From assembly GCF_000520015.2 (NCBI RefSeq), contig NZ_CP007044.2, forward strand, positions 2,728,001 through 2,792,000: 64,000 bases of DNA, read 5' to 3'. Positions within the stretch are counted from its first letter, which is position 1. The number at the start of each line of letters is the position of its first letter. This DNA is from Chania multitudinisentens RB-25 (lineage in GTDB: Bacteria; Pseudomonadota; Gammaproteobacteria; Enterobacterales; Enterobacteriaceae). The notes beneath the pieces were generated by a model. It searched no databases. It worked only from the letters and a program-made list of their open reading frames with translations, and had not been told where the DNA came from. The position numbers were made by a program, and so were the translations under genes. Of the stretch, positions 1 through 7,572 are shown in pieces.

Positions 1-97
1 ACAGCGTATAGAAATGGGAAAAAAACGTATCCCCCTGATCGGCTGTTGTGATCCGGTCATAGCTGTCATTGAATAACGCTTCATAATTTGTGCTCAT
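1..97 (-). CDS. partial CDS, possible globin-like protein (N-terminus only)
   Basis: An ATG at 97-95 on the minus strand follows an AAGAAGG ribosome binding site by a few bases and opens a frame that stays open to the window edge. About 32 residues are visible, beginning MSTNYEALFNDSYDRI and continuing with TFFSHFYTL. The spacing of aromatic residues and the FFxxFY pattern resemble the first helices of bacterial single-domain globins, but this is a weak resemblance from a short fragment. The gene runs in the same direction as the racemase gene that ends at 347, with an intergenic gap of about 250 bp that shows no other gene. The start is well supported; the product is tentative. Confidence 0.45.
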   Translation of the reverse strand, partial: MSTNYEALFNDSYDRITTADQGDTFFSHFYTL

Positions 98-307
98 ACC
101 TTCTTCCCTCTGCCTTGACATGGTCCTTCTACGGCAGCTAATGACGTAGCCAACGCCGCTACCGCCAAAAGATCTGCCAAATGAACACGATGAAATCACC
201 GTGTTCGCAAAACGTAAAGATACGCCATGTATTTTTTTACATGTAGAGATGGCGTCAGTTTTTCTTAAAATAGTCTAGTCGACAGCCAAAGATGCGCAAG
301 AAGGGGG

Positions 308-334
308 AAAATGGCAACGGCATTAGCCGCTGCC
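308..334 (-). terminator. candidate intrinsic terminator of the racemase gene
   Basis: On the minus strand, just past the racemase stop codon, a 9-bp stem with G-U pairs (313-321 with 326-334, 4-nt loop) is followed by ATTTT. The short U-run makes it a modest candidate. The rest of 98-346 shows no gene. Confidence 0.4.
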
Positions 335-346
335 AGGTGATGTCAG

Positions 347-1576
347 TTAGTCAACCAGAACACGTTTATTGGTGGCCCCCCAGAGTATCGACATTTCGGT
401 AAACAGCGCACCGCTAATATCTTCAACTTCCTCTGCGGTGATTTCCGCCTTGCCCTGTTTGCCAAAAAAGACGACTTCATCGCCTGGGTTGACATTGTTC
501 AGCCCGGTGACATCCACCATCACGGTGTTCATGGATGTTTTACCCACAACCGGCACGCGCTGCCCCTGGATCAAAACATGGCCTGCATTGCTGAATACCC
601 GACGATAGCCATCAGCATATCCCACCGGAATATTTGCTAGCACCGAGTCGCGTTTCAGGGTGTAGGTACGATCGTAACCCACGGTGTTGCCTTGCGGATA
701 GTGATTCAGCGCGGCGATAGAGGATTTGAACGTCATGACGCGTAAATATTCCGTGCTGGCAATCGTATCGCCGTAAAATACCCCGCCAACGCGCACCAGA
801 TCGAGCCAGGATCCCGGCACGGTCAGCGTGGCAAAGGTGTTGGCAACGTGCAGAGTCACCGCATCACGCTTGAGCCCGGTAATATCCAGCACCTGCTTGG
901 CTTGCTTATTGAAGCGGGCGAGATCTTTCTTTACCGCCGCCACATCTTCCTCTGGGTAATGAGACATGATGCCAACAATTTTCAGGTGACTTAAGGCCGA
1001 GATCGCTTTGGCTTCATTCAGGCCGGCGGCATTGCTGACCTCCAGCCCATTGCGGGACATACCGCCGGAGTTGAGTGCTAAATGGATGCGCAGCGTTTTC
1101 CCCTGCTGAGCGGCAATGGCATCCAGGCGTTTAGCCATATCCAGATTGCCGATCAGTTCTTCAACATCATAATCCGCTGCCTGGCGCATCTCTTGCTCGG
1201 TGGCATTTCTGACACGCATGAGGCGCCCGGTGAAACCCAGCTCACGCACGGTTTTCAGTTCCTGATTACTGGCGACGCCGATGCATTGAACATTGTTTTT
1301 CAGCATCACCGGCGTGACTAATGAAAGATCATGCCCGTAAGCATCTCCTTTTAAAATGGCACAGAGGGTGGATTTATTGCCCAGCAGTTTCTGAACTTTT
1401 TGTGTGTTGTATTCCAGTGCACGTTGTGAAATCTCAATCCTGGCATTATCCACGACTGCCGGTTGTATGCTGGCTGTAATAGGGAGTGAATCTGCAGTGG
1501 TAACGTGGGTTGGCTGTTGACAGGCGGTGAGGACTAACAGTGGTATTAACGCTAAATGACGTAAATGTACTGACAT
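347..1576 (-). CDS. periplasmic lipoprotein broad-specificity amino-acid (alanine-type) racemase
   Basis: This is a PLP-dependent fold-III racemase of the Alr/Bsr type, expected to interconvert L- and D-amino acids. The start at 1576 is preferred over the longer frame to 1639. It has an AGGAG site just upstream and gives a clean lipoprotein signal (LTAC lipobox, Cys19), so the protein should be membrane-anchored in the envelope and not cytosolic like housekeeping Alr. The PLP lysine is Lys76 in LKGDAYGHD. NSGGMSRNG replaces the usual alanine-racemase motif and resembles periplasmic broad-spectrum racemases (Bsr). VGYDRTY and IPVGYADGYRR lie in the C-terminal beta domain that supplies the catalytic Tyr. 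Length is 409 aa. Periplasmic racemases of this class make non-canonical D-amino acids that modify peptidoglycan; substrate range here is inferred. The gene is apparently monocistronic and neighbours an accessory island. Confidence 0.85.
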   Translation of the reverse strand: MSVHLRHLALIPLLVLTACQQPTHVTTADSLPITASIQPAVVDNARIEISQRALEYNTQKVQKLLGNKSTLCAILKGDAYGHDLSLVTPVMLKNNVQCIGVASNQELKTVRELGFTGRLMRVRNATEQEMRQAADYDVEELIGNLDMAKRLDAIAAQQGKTLRIHLALNSGGMSRNGLEVSNAAGLNEAKAISALSHLKIVGIMSHYPEEDVAAVKKDLARFNKQAKQVLDITGLKRDAVTLHVANTFATLTVPGSWLDLVRVGGVFYGDTIASTEYLRVMTFKSSIAALNHYPQGNTVGYDRTYTLKRDSVLANIPVGYADGYRRVFSNAGHVLIQGQRVPVVGKTSMNTVMVDVTGLNNVNPGDEVVFFGKQGKAEITAEEVEDISGALFTEMSILWGATNKRVLVD

Positions 1577-1956
1577 GCTAACTCCTAGCATAAATATAAA
1601 GACGAATCCCTGAACTGGATCAATGTTTTTAAAGATCATTGATGACAGGTGTTATACCGACAGGTGTTGTAGTGGAGCGTTGAGATATCGGCTTGATGCA
1701 ATATACCTTAAACAACCTGCTGCGGGAGACTGAGTTTACGGAGGTGATGTCTTATTTTTGTAATAAATATGTGATAAACAAAATTAAGGCTCAATAGATA
1801 ACGAAAATTTAAGTGACTGGCACCTCATTTGAGAGATCACCAGGTGGGTGATGAATGTTGACAACACCTATGCTTTATTTGGGCATATGGCTTCCATATT
1901 TATAATATGGGTAAGTTCTTTATAATAACCGTAGTTTACCAGCAAGAGGATATTTT
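1577..1956. other. intergenic region upstream of the racemase, with a short direct repeat
   Basis: No convincing gene is seen. The decamer GACAGGTGTT occurs twice, at 1644-1653 and 1659-1668, 15 bp apart, upstream of the racemase start, and could be an operator. Composition becomes AT-rich from about 1740, marking entry to the accessory island. Confidence 0.4.
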
Positions 1957-2109
1957 ATGTTTCTTGTGACTAACAGAAAGTTGAACGCCAGGGGCAAGGG
2001 GATTAAAAGTTTTGGCCTGACTCCGAATGAGTCGGGGCCAAACGAGCTGCGTTTAGTGTCGGTAGAGAAAAAGGGTGATGACTGGGAGGTGAATATAAGG
2101 AAAAGATGA
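1957..2109 (+). pseudogene. 5' fragment of an unidentified gene, truncated by an IS6-family relic
   Basis: A 50-codon frame starts at an ATG preceded by AGAGGA and begins MFLVTNRKLNARGKG, followed by a GPNELRLVSV segment and DDWEVNI. This looks like the conserved start of a longer protein of a kind found near secretion or hydrolase loci, but I cannot name the family. The stop codon is not native. The last codons (from about 2105) coincide with sequence matching an IS6-family transposase, so the original 3' end was replaced. Too short to assign a function. Confidence 0.5.
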
Positions 2110-2159
2110 AAATATCACCATCAGGCAGAATAAATATCCAAACAACCTGATTAAGCAGG
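2106..2159 (+). mobile_element. IS6-family transposase relic
   Basis: Translated in the +3 frame, 2105-2159 reads DENITIRQNKYPNNLIKQG. This closely matches the segment DETITIRQSKYLNNLIEQD of the IS6-type transposase half encoded at about 44,800. DNA identity with that element is also high over about 50 bp. Only this internal piece remains; neither terminal repeat is visible nearby. It abuts an IS5-family relic directly on the right. Confidence 0.75.
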
Positions 2160-2160
2160 G

Positions 2161-2218
2161 CACCCAAAATATGCCATTTATCACTTGTCGATGTTCAAGA
2201 TAAGGGCGACCAGCTTTG
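2161..2218 (-). mobile_element. IS5-family transposase relic (copy 1)
   Basis: The minus strand encodes KAGRPYLEHRQVINGIFWV without interruption. This is the N-terminal signature of IS5-group transposases (GRP, about 7-8 residues, then NGIxWVL). About 27 bp (2161-2187) match 4174-4200 with few changes. The fragment is cut off on both sides. With copy 2 (3964-4203) it flanks the pore-forming toxin gene in the same orientation. Confidence 0.65.
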
Positions 2219-2329
2219 GGCCCCCCTAGTCCTCTACCTTAGTGTGACAGAGTCATCGTGGCTCTTTCGATGTAACTCAGGTCTTTGAGTACAACGATCA
2301 CCACGATGAGCATTAGCTGTTACACAGTA

Positions 2330-3172
2330 TCAATTTACAGATTTTTGATCATATCGAGAAACAAATACTTCCTTTCTATCTGTGACGTCATAAATATGAA
2401 TGAAGAAATCTATACCTTTCACTGCTGAAAAAGGTGATACGCCTACTTGTTTTACACCTCTCCCATATTGTGAAGCCGGAGCATATAACGTTTCAAATCC
2501 CTCTCTTTTTGATGGCTCTAAGACTTCAGTCGCTGACCCTAAATCAAGAGAATAGAATTGAACAGGTGGCTTTACAGTCTTATAATTAATCGAACCAAAC
2601 AGCTCAGCTTCTAGTTTACTATTTCCTGATACAGACACTTTAGTGAATATATAATCAATTTTATATTTTTTCCCCGCAGGAATTTTTACATTGAATGAGT
2701 CTATTTTCCATTTTCTTGTAATAGTTTCCTCATGTTTTTCATCTGTGGACATAGAGTATTCAATACCAAGTGTATGAGTGACTCCACCTGAGGCAAACAA
2801 TAGATTAAAATTGACATTTGCTTGAAATCCATAATTAAATACCCATCCTGTTCTATTCGTCGTCGATATCGTATCGCTGTGCGTATATTCATATCCTTGT
2901 GCTGGCAATTCAATATCATTGTTAAGTGAATTTTCTAATGTACTGCTGCTAATGGTCAATATGTCTTCTGTGACTTTAATCGTGTCTTGTATGCTCTCTC
3001 CTTTTATATCATGTTTAGACACAGTATGTTCCAGGTATTCGCTACCATCATTAAGCCCTTGAGCTGGAGTATTGGTATTTCTCAGCATACGTATCAGTTT
3101 ATCACTAAGAGTATCACTAGCCTTGGGTGTTGCGGATAGTGTGGACGAATTCAATGCAGTATTAGTTTTCAT
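2330..3172 (-). CDS. ETX/MTX2-family (aerolysin-type) beta-pore-forming toxin
   Basis: A 280-residue protein with the organisation of the epsilon-toxin/mosquitocidal MTX2 family. It has a polar N-terminus without any hydrophobic signal sequence. A central region (about residues 90-215) of alternating Ser/Thr-rich beta strands follows: THSDTISTTNRTGWVFNYGF, a small amphipathic insertion around NLLFASGGVTHTLGIEYS, then the strand turning into KIPAGKKYKIDYIF. IPAGKKYKI matches the family's Pro-x-x-K turn. The C-terminal 65 residues may bind receptor or carry a pro-peptide. Family members oligomerise on target membranes and form beta-barrel pores. Start choice rests on AAAGGA upstream. The gene is visibly AT-rich against its high-GC neighbours and is bracketed by IS5-type relics next to a tRNA, so it is probably acquired. 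Export route is unknown; insecticidal or anti-eukaryotic activity is inference. Confidence 0.8.
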   Translation of the reverse strand: MKTNTALNSSTLSATPKASDTLSDKLIRMLRNTNTPAQGLNDGSEYLEHTVSKHDIKGESIQDTIKVTEDILTISSSTLENSLNNDIELPAQGYEYTHSDTISTTNRTGWVFNYGFQANVNFNLLFASGGVTHTLGIEYSMSTDEKHEETITRKWKIDSFNVKIPAGKKYKIDYIFTKVSVSGNSKLEAELFGSINYKTVKPPVQFYSLDLGSATEVLEPSKREGFETLYAPASQYGRGVKQVGVSPFSAVKGIDFFIHIYDVTDRKEVFVSRYDQKSVN

Positions 3173-3963
3173 AAATATCCTTTAAAGTTAATTTGTGTTA
3201 AGTGTTTTCGAGATTGCCTATATGCATGATAAAAGGCATACATTCAGCAGTGGGTTGGAACGGTAAGTTATAGATTGATCTCATTCTGAAAATGCATCCA
3301 TAAGTTATATGATTAATTATGTTAAGTTTTCATTAAAAACCCTCTGTAAATCATAGTTATTGACAAAAACAAATATCTTCGATGTCTCTATATATTAATA
3401 TTATAAATAATAATCTGCTAATGTTCATGTGATGAGTTTATTAAACGGTTTTTTATTTCATGCTTGATTTTTATAATTTAATATATTTCCTTTTAATTCT
3501 AACCTTTAATGTATTTAAGCCTATTTATTTTTTTGCGTTTTTTTAATTATTTTCGTGCTTATGAAATATCCGTTTGCTTTAAAATGTTATATCTTGACTT
3601 AAATCAGTGTATTTTTATGAAGTCATGATAATACATGGCAATAGTTATATCTGGTGTTTTTTTCATCAATGGAAGTAATAAAAATCAGAATTCAGTAGCG
3701 GTGCGATATTGGGGGGGATATAAATTATTTTTGATCAGTATTATAATGGTTTTAACATAATTGTATTTTTTCAACAGGAAGTGACTGAAAAATTACTCTG
3801 TGCGGTTTCTGAAAATTTTTACTTTAAAGTGCTAGTCAACAGATAAAATTGATAATACAGGATGGTTTCTAACCAGTTGTTCCAAATAGTAAATCACTTG
3901 AAGAGAACTCAGTCCGATATCAATCGCCTCAGTCAGATCGAGTGCCAGATTGTATTTGTCATC
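3173..3963. other. AT-rich non-coding stretch upstream of the toxin gene
   Basis: Nearly 800 bp of strongly AT-rich DNA with many stop codons in all frames and no gene I can support. It presumably contains the toxin promoter, but AT-richness makes -10/-35 calls meaningless by eye. The minus strand near 3850-3950 has a short open stretch (EAIDIGLSSLQVIYYLEQLV) broken on both sides, which may be a relic of an unidentified gene. H-NS-type silencing would be typical for such DNA (inference). Confidence 0.5.
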
Positions 3964-4203
3964 TCAGTCAATAGGTTTTCTCGCTGTTTTTTCCGAGCAG
4001 GTGGTGATACATCGGTGTTCTTTTAGCGCAGTATCGCAGCCAACCAACGTATTCTCATCAAGTATCTGAAGTAATATATTGAAAATAGAGTTTATTATTC
4101 CAGCCGGGCCATCGATTAAACCGGTCGTAAATCGTTTGCCAGTGACCATAACGTTCAGGTAGGGCCCTTCTAGGTAGAACACCCAAGATATGCCATCCAT
4201 CAT
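3964..4203 (-). pseudogene. IS5-family transposase relic (copy 2)
   Basis: A 79-codon frame reads MDGISWVFYLEGPYLNVMV, then KRFTTGLIDGPAGI and FNILLQILDENTLVGCD. The order corresponds to the IS5-group transposase N-terminal region (DGIxWVLRTGAPWRDLP, YKRFxRW, FNxLL..LD), but the WRDLP box and the DDE residues are lost. Upstream codons out to about 4240 continue the same resemblance in degraded form. No inverted repeats are recognisable. Non-functional. Confidence 0.6.
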
Positions 4204-4233
4204 TTGCGGATAAATACAAGATGAGGCGGATTT

Positions 4234-4308
4234 TGGTGCCCCCGACTGGAATCGAACCAGTAACTAGCCCTTAGGAGGGGCTTGTTATATCCGTTTAACT
4301 ACGGGGAC
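4234..4308 (-). tRNA. argW: tRNA-Arg (anticodon CCT)
   Basis: The minus strand forms a complete 75-nt tRNA ending in an encoded CCA. The acceptor stem GTCCCCG pairs with CGGGGGC. The anticodon loop contains CCT flanked by a GAGCCCC-type arm, and the T-arm has GGTTCGATTCC. It closely resembles the enterobacterial argW tRNA reading AGG. In other enterobacteria argW lies beside the mlaA-fadL segment, as here, and its 3' end is a well-known integration site. The foreign-looking DNA at 1.7-4.2 kb lies on that 3' side. Confidence 0.93.
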
Positions 4309-4707
4309 GCAGTGATAAGGCACTCAACCCGATCGCCGGGCATTATACCTTTTTTTGCCCACAGAATAAGTCGTTAGCGGTGCGTTTGGTTATTCCATCA
4401 CCAACAGTAGTGAATTTCATCTGATTTGAGGTTGTACCTGCCTTTCTCTAAACGTTAAGAGCCTATCCCAATGGCTCTTAGTGGGGTTATCTCTTTGAGG
4501 GTTTTCTCGCCCCTCGCCGCCATCTGCGAAGGCCATTTCCCCGTTCAAAAAAGCAACGCGATGTCAGCGCGGCGGATTTTTTCTACTCAACCTTGATCTG
4601 GGACGCAATATTACCTCTTATGGAGTAGATTCGTTGCGGGGTGCGGGCTACGAGCCCCATAGTGCTTATGTTATGATTCGGTATCCCAAAGAAAAGATGA
4701 GCCCCCT
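4309..4707. other. intergenic region between tRNA-Arg and ccmA
   Basis: This region must hold the tRNA promoter (minus strand) and the ccm promoter (plus strand), but I see no strong consensus boxes. An 8-bp inverted repeat, TAAGAGCC (4456-4463) with GGCTCTTA (4473-4480) around a 9-nt loop, has no following T-run and is probably not an intrinsic terminator. No gene is supported. Confidence 0.4.
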
Positions 4708-5340
4708 ATGTTGGAAGCCAAAAATCTGAGCTGTGTGCGCGATGAACGCATTCTGTTTAGCGGGTTAAGTTTTGCGGTGAATCCAGGCGACATTATTCAG
4801 GTTGAAGGGGCGAACGGGGCGGGAAAAACCAGCCTGTTGCGTATTCTGGCGGGTTTGGCGCAGCCGGAGGGGGGCGAAGTGTTATGGCGTGGGCAAAATA
4901 CGCTACGCCAGCGTGAACAGTATCATTCGGATCTGCTGTTTCTCGGCCATCAACCGGGGATTAAATCTATGCTGACCCCGTTTGAGAATTTGCAGTTTTA
5001 TCAGGCGGTGCGCCAGCTTCCCGATCGTCAGGCCATCTGGCAGGCGTTGGAGCAGGTGGGGCTGACGGGGTATGAAGATTTGCCCGTGGCGCAGCTTTCT
5101 GCTGGCCAGCAGCGGCGTGTGGCGCTGGCCCGACTGTGGTTGAGCGATAGCCCGCTGTGGATACTGGACGAACCGCTTACGGCGATAGATAAGCAAGGGG
5201 TGGTGGAACTGACGGCGCTGTTTGAACAACATGCGCAGCAGGGCGGTCTGGTGCTGTTAACCACCCATCAGGATTTGACCGGGACGAAGCGGCCAGTGGG
5301 GAAGATTCGTCTGGCTACCAAAAGCGCGGAGATCGCCTGA
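4708..5340 (+). CDS. ccmA: cytochrome c biogenesis ATP-binding export protein CcmA
   Basis: ATPase subunit of the CcmABCD complex, which releases haem-loaded CcmE from CcmC using ATP hydrolysis. Length is 210 aa, usual for the family. Walker A is GANGAGKTS (residues 34-42), the ABC signature is LSAGQQRR near residue 133, and Walker B is LWILDEP near 151, followed by a switch His in TTHQD. First gene of the ccm operon. Its stop codon overlaps the ccmB start (TGATG), indicating translational coupling. The C-terminus after the switch His (TKRPVGKIRLATKSAEIA) is variable in this family. Confidence 0.95.
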   Translation: MLEAKNLSCVRDERILFSGLSFAVNPGDIIQVEGANGAGKTSLLRILAGLAQPEGGEVLWRGQNTLRQREQYHSDLLFLGHQPGIKSMLTPFENLQFYQAVRQLPDRQAIWQALEQVGLTGYEDLPVAQLSAGQQRRVALARLWLSDSPLWILDEPLTAIDKQGVVELTALFEQHAQQGGLVLLTTHQDLTGTKRPVGKIRLATKSAEIA

Positions 5341-5999
5341 TGTTTTTCATCATACTGCGCCGGGAACTCAAACTGGCTTTTCGCAAAAGCGCTGAGATTG
5401 TGAATCCGCTGTGGTTCTTCCTGATTGTGATCACGTTGTTCCCATTAGGGATTGGCCCAGAGCCGCAATTGCTGGCGCGTATCGCGCCGGGGATCATCTG
5501 GGTGGCGGCGCTGCTGGCCTCGTTGCTGGCGCTTGAGCGCCTGTTCCGTGACGATTTTCTGGATGGTTCGCTGGAGCAGTTATTACTGCTACCAACACCG
5601 CTACCGATGGCGGTATTAGGCAAAGTCTGTGCGCATTGGCTCGTCACCGGGCTGCCGCTGCTGATCCTGTCGCCGCTGGTGGCGTTGCTGTTATCGCTGG
5701 ATGTCCAAAGCTGGGTAGCAACGGCGCTGACCCTGTTGCTGGGAACGCCGACGCTGAGCCTGATTGGGGCTATCGGTGTGGCACTGACCGTTGGGCTGCG
5801 TAAAGGTGGTGTGCTGCTGAGCCTGCTGGTGCTGCCTTTGTACATCCCGGTGCTGATTTTCGCTACGGCGGCCATCAATGCGGCTTCTATGGGGATGCCG
5901 ATTGACGGTTATCTGGCGATCCTGGGGGCTATGCTGGCGGGTAGCATAACGTTGGCCCCTTTCGCCACTGCGGCGGCGTTACGTGTGAGTGTGCATTAG
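5340..5999 (+). CDS. ccmB: haem exporter membrane protein CcmB
   Basis: Integral membrane subunit of the CcmABCD complex. It has 219 residues with about six hydrophobic segments, beginning MFFIILRRELKLAFRKSAEI, the conserved cytoplasmic N-terminus of CcmB. The conserved loop around RLFRDDFLDGSLEQLLLLP (residues about 75-95) is present. With CcmA it forms the ABC transporter core, now thought to power CcmE release and not haem transport itself. The start codon overlaps the ccmA stop. Confidence 0.95.
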   Translation: MFFIILRRELKLAFRKSAEIVNPLWFFLIVITLFPLGIGPEPQLLARIAPGIIWVAALLASLLALERLFRDDFLDGSLEQLLLLPTPLPMAVLGKVCAHWLVTGLPLLILSPLVALLLSLDVQSWVATALTLLLGTPTLSLIGAIGVALTVGLRKGGVLLSLLVLPLYIPVLIFATAAINAASMGMPIDGYLAILGAMLAGSITLAPFATAAALRVSVH

Positions 6000-6113
6000 T
6001 AAAAAATAGCGCGGGCCAATGCCATCAAGAGCCGGTTGCCGCGAGCAAGACTTGCGCTGCTTCGTGTTGAGGAGCAGTCACTGGATGACTTTTTACCATG
6101 GGTGATGACGACA

Positions 6114-6851
6114 ATGTGGAAATGGTTACATCAATTTGCCCGGCCTGAACGGTTGTACCATGTTTGTGGCCGCTGGGTTCCCTGGCTGGGGATCGCCGGC
6201 GCTGTCTGTTTGCTGGTTGGCTGGATATGGGGCTTTGGCTTTGCTCCGAAAGATTATCAGCAGGGTGACAGTTTCCGCATTATGTACATCCATGTCCCTG
6301 CGGCAATCTGGTCAATGGGGGTCTATGCCTCCATGGCGATAGCCGCCTTTATCGGCCTGGTCTGGCAGATGAAAATGTCAGATACGGTGGTCGCCGCCAT
6401 GGCCCCGGTTGGGGCGGTATTTACCTTTATTGCGCTGGTTACGGGTTCTGCCTGGGGCAAACCCATGTGGGGCACCTGGTGGGTATGGGATGCGCGCCTG
6501 ACCTCTGAATTAGTGTTGCTGTTCCTCTATATGGGCATCATTGCGCTGTACAACGCCTTTGACGATCGTCGTCTGGCCGGGCGGGCGGCCGGTATTCTGG
6601 TGTTGGTCGGGGTGGTCAATCTGCCGATTATCCATTTCTCTGTTGAATGGTGGAACACCCTGCATCAGGGTTCGACCAATATGCAGCAGAGCATCGCACC
6701 AAGCATGCGTACTCCACTGCGTTGGGCGATCTTCGGTTATCTGTTGTTCTTTATCACACTGACATTAATGCGCTTGCGCAATCTGATCCTGAACCAGGAA
6801 TGCCAGCGCCCGTGGGTGGCTGATTTGATCAATAAGGAGCGCCAATCATGA
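6114..6851 (+). CDS. ccmC: haem handling protein CcmC
   Basis: CcmC presents haem to the periplasmic chaperone CcmE and forms the covalent haem-His bond there. The start at 6114 (MWKWLHQFARPERLYHVCG) gives 245 residues, the usual enterobacterial length. The frame stays open to 6036 but those 26 extra residues are unlike the family. Six transmembrane segments flank the tryptophan-rich signature WGTWWVWDARLTSE (about residues 119-132), and two external histidines (in YIHVPAAIWS and IIHFSVEWWN) bind haem. No strong SD precedes the start. The stop overlaps ccmD by ATGA. The gap 6000-6113 shows no separate gene. Confidence 0.93.
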   Translation: MWKWLHQFARPERLYHVCGRWVPWLGIAGAVCLLVGWIWGFGFAPKDYQQGDSFRIMYIHVPAAIWSMGVYASMAIAAFIGLVWQMKMSDTVVAAMAPVGAVFTFIALVTGSAWGKPMWGTWWVWDARLTSELVLLFLYMGIIALYNAFDDRRLAGRAAGILVLVGVVNLPIIHFSVEWWNTLHQGSTNMQQSIAPSMRTPLRWAIFGYLLFFITLTLMRLRNLILNQECQRPWVADLINKERQS

Positions 6852-7081
6852 ATGCTGCGTTCGATTCCTGGCAGACCTTCTTTGCCATGGGTGGCTATGC
6901 TTTTTACGTGTGGCTGGCGGTGGCGGCCACGTTACTGCCGCTGTTAGGGCTGGTTTTTCATACTTTCTGGCAGCGTAAACAGTTGCTGGATGAAGTCAGC
7001 CGCCGCCAGGCGCGTGAACAGCGTATTCGCCAGTCACAACGGTCAAAGCAGGCCGCCGATGCGTGGGGGAAATCATCATGA
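6848..7081 (+). CDS. ccmD: haem exporter accessory protein CcmD
   Basis: Small single-pass membrane protein (77 aa) that stabilises the CcmC-CcmE-CcmAB complex and is needed for holo-CcmE release. One transmembrane segment lies at about residues 16-38 (YAFYVWLAVAATLLPLLGLV), followed by a basic cytoplasmic tail rich in Arg and Gln. The start overlaps the ccmC stop (ATGA), and the stop overlaps the ccmE start in the same way. Confidence 0.93.
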   Translation: MNAAFDSWQTFFAMGGYAFYVWLAVAATLLPLLGLVFHTFWQRKQLLDEVSRRQAREQRIRQSQRSKQAADAWGKSS

Positions 7082-7572
7082 ATCCACGTCGTAAAAGCCG
7101 CCTTTATCTGGCGATTCTGGTGTTACTCGGGGTAGTGCTGACCGCCACGCTGGTGCTGTATGCGCTGCGTTCCAATATCGATCTGTTTTATACCCCTGGT
7201 GAGATCCTGCAAGGCAAAGGCGAGCAGCATGAAAAGCCAGAGGTTGGGCAGCGCCTGCGTATTGGCGGCATGGTGATGCCAGGCTCGGTGAAACGCGATC
7301 AACAAAGCTTGCAGGTGAGTTTTAAAGTGTATGACGCCAAAGGGGCGGTTGAGGTGACCTACGAAGGCATTCTGCCGGACTTGTTCCGTGAAGGGCAGGG
7401 CGTGGTGGCTCAGGGGGTATTGGGCGCAGGGAATGTGGTGAATGCCCGCGAAGTGTTGGCTAAGCACGATGAAAAATACACGCCGCCAGAAGTCGCTGAG
7501 GCAATGAAAGACAATCACCAAGGCCCGGCTGAGATCTATGCTACCCCGCAAAATGGGGGCAACAAGTCATGA
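7078..7572 (+). CDS. ccmE: periplasmic haem chaperone CcmE
   Basis: CcmE carries haem covalently to the CcmFH ligase. The start at 7078 (MNPRRKSRLYLAIL) is chosen because it overlaps the ccmD stop by ATGA and matches the family; the longer frame from 7063 lies inside ccmD. 164 residues: one N-terminal membrane anchor (about 8-28), then an OB-fold with conserved VGQRLRIGGMVMPGSV and YEGILPDLFREGQG. The haem-attachment segment is LAKHDEKYTPPE (His near residue 130, Tyr four residues later). The C-terminal tail is flexible. Confidence 0.95.
   Translation: MNPRRKSRLYLAILVLLGVVLTATLVLYALRSNIDLFYTPGEILQGKGEQHEKPEVGQRLRIGGMVMPGSVKRDQQSLQVSFKVYDAKGAVEVTYEGILPDLFREGQGVVAQGVLGAGNVVNAREVLAKHDEKYTPPEVAEAMKDNHQGPAEIYATPQNGGNKS

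Noticed and set aside
2161..4260. attL/attR duplication of the tRNA-Arg 3' end around the toxin island
   Set aside because: TTTGGGCCCCCCTAGTCC at about 2214-2231 looks faintly like the tRNA end TTTTGGTGCCCCCGACTGG, but there are too many mismatches, and the region belongs to the IS5 relic similarity.
4456..4480. Inverted repeat upstream of ccmA as a terminator or riboswitch
   Set aside because: There is no T-run and no conserved aptamer-like structure beyond a single 8-bp stem.
6036..6113. 26-residue N-terminal extension of CcmC
   Set aside because: The extension has no family similarity; the start at 6114 restores the standard 245-aa protein.
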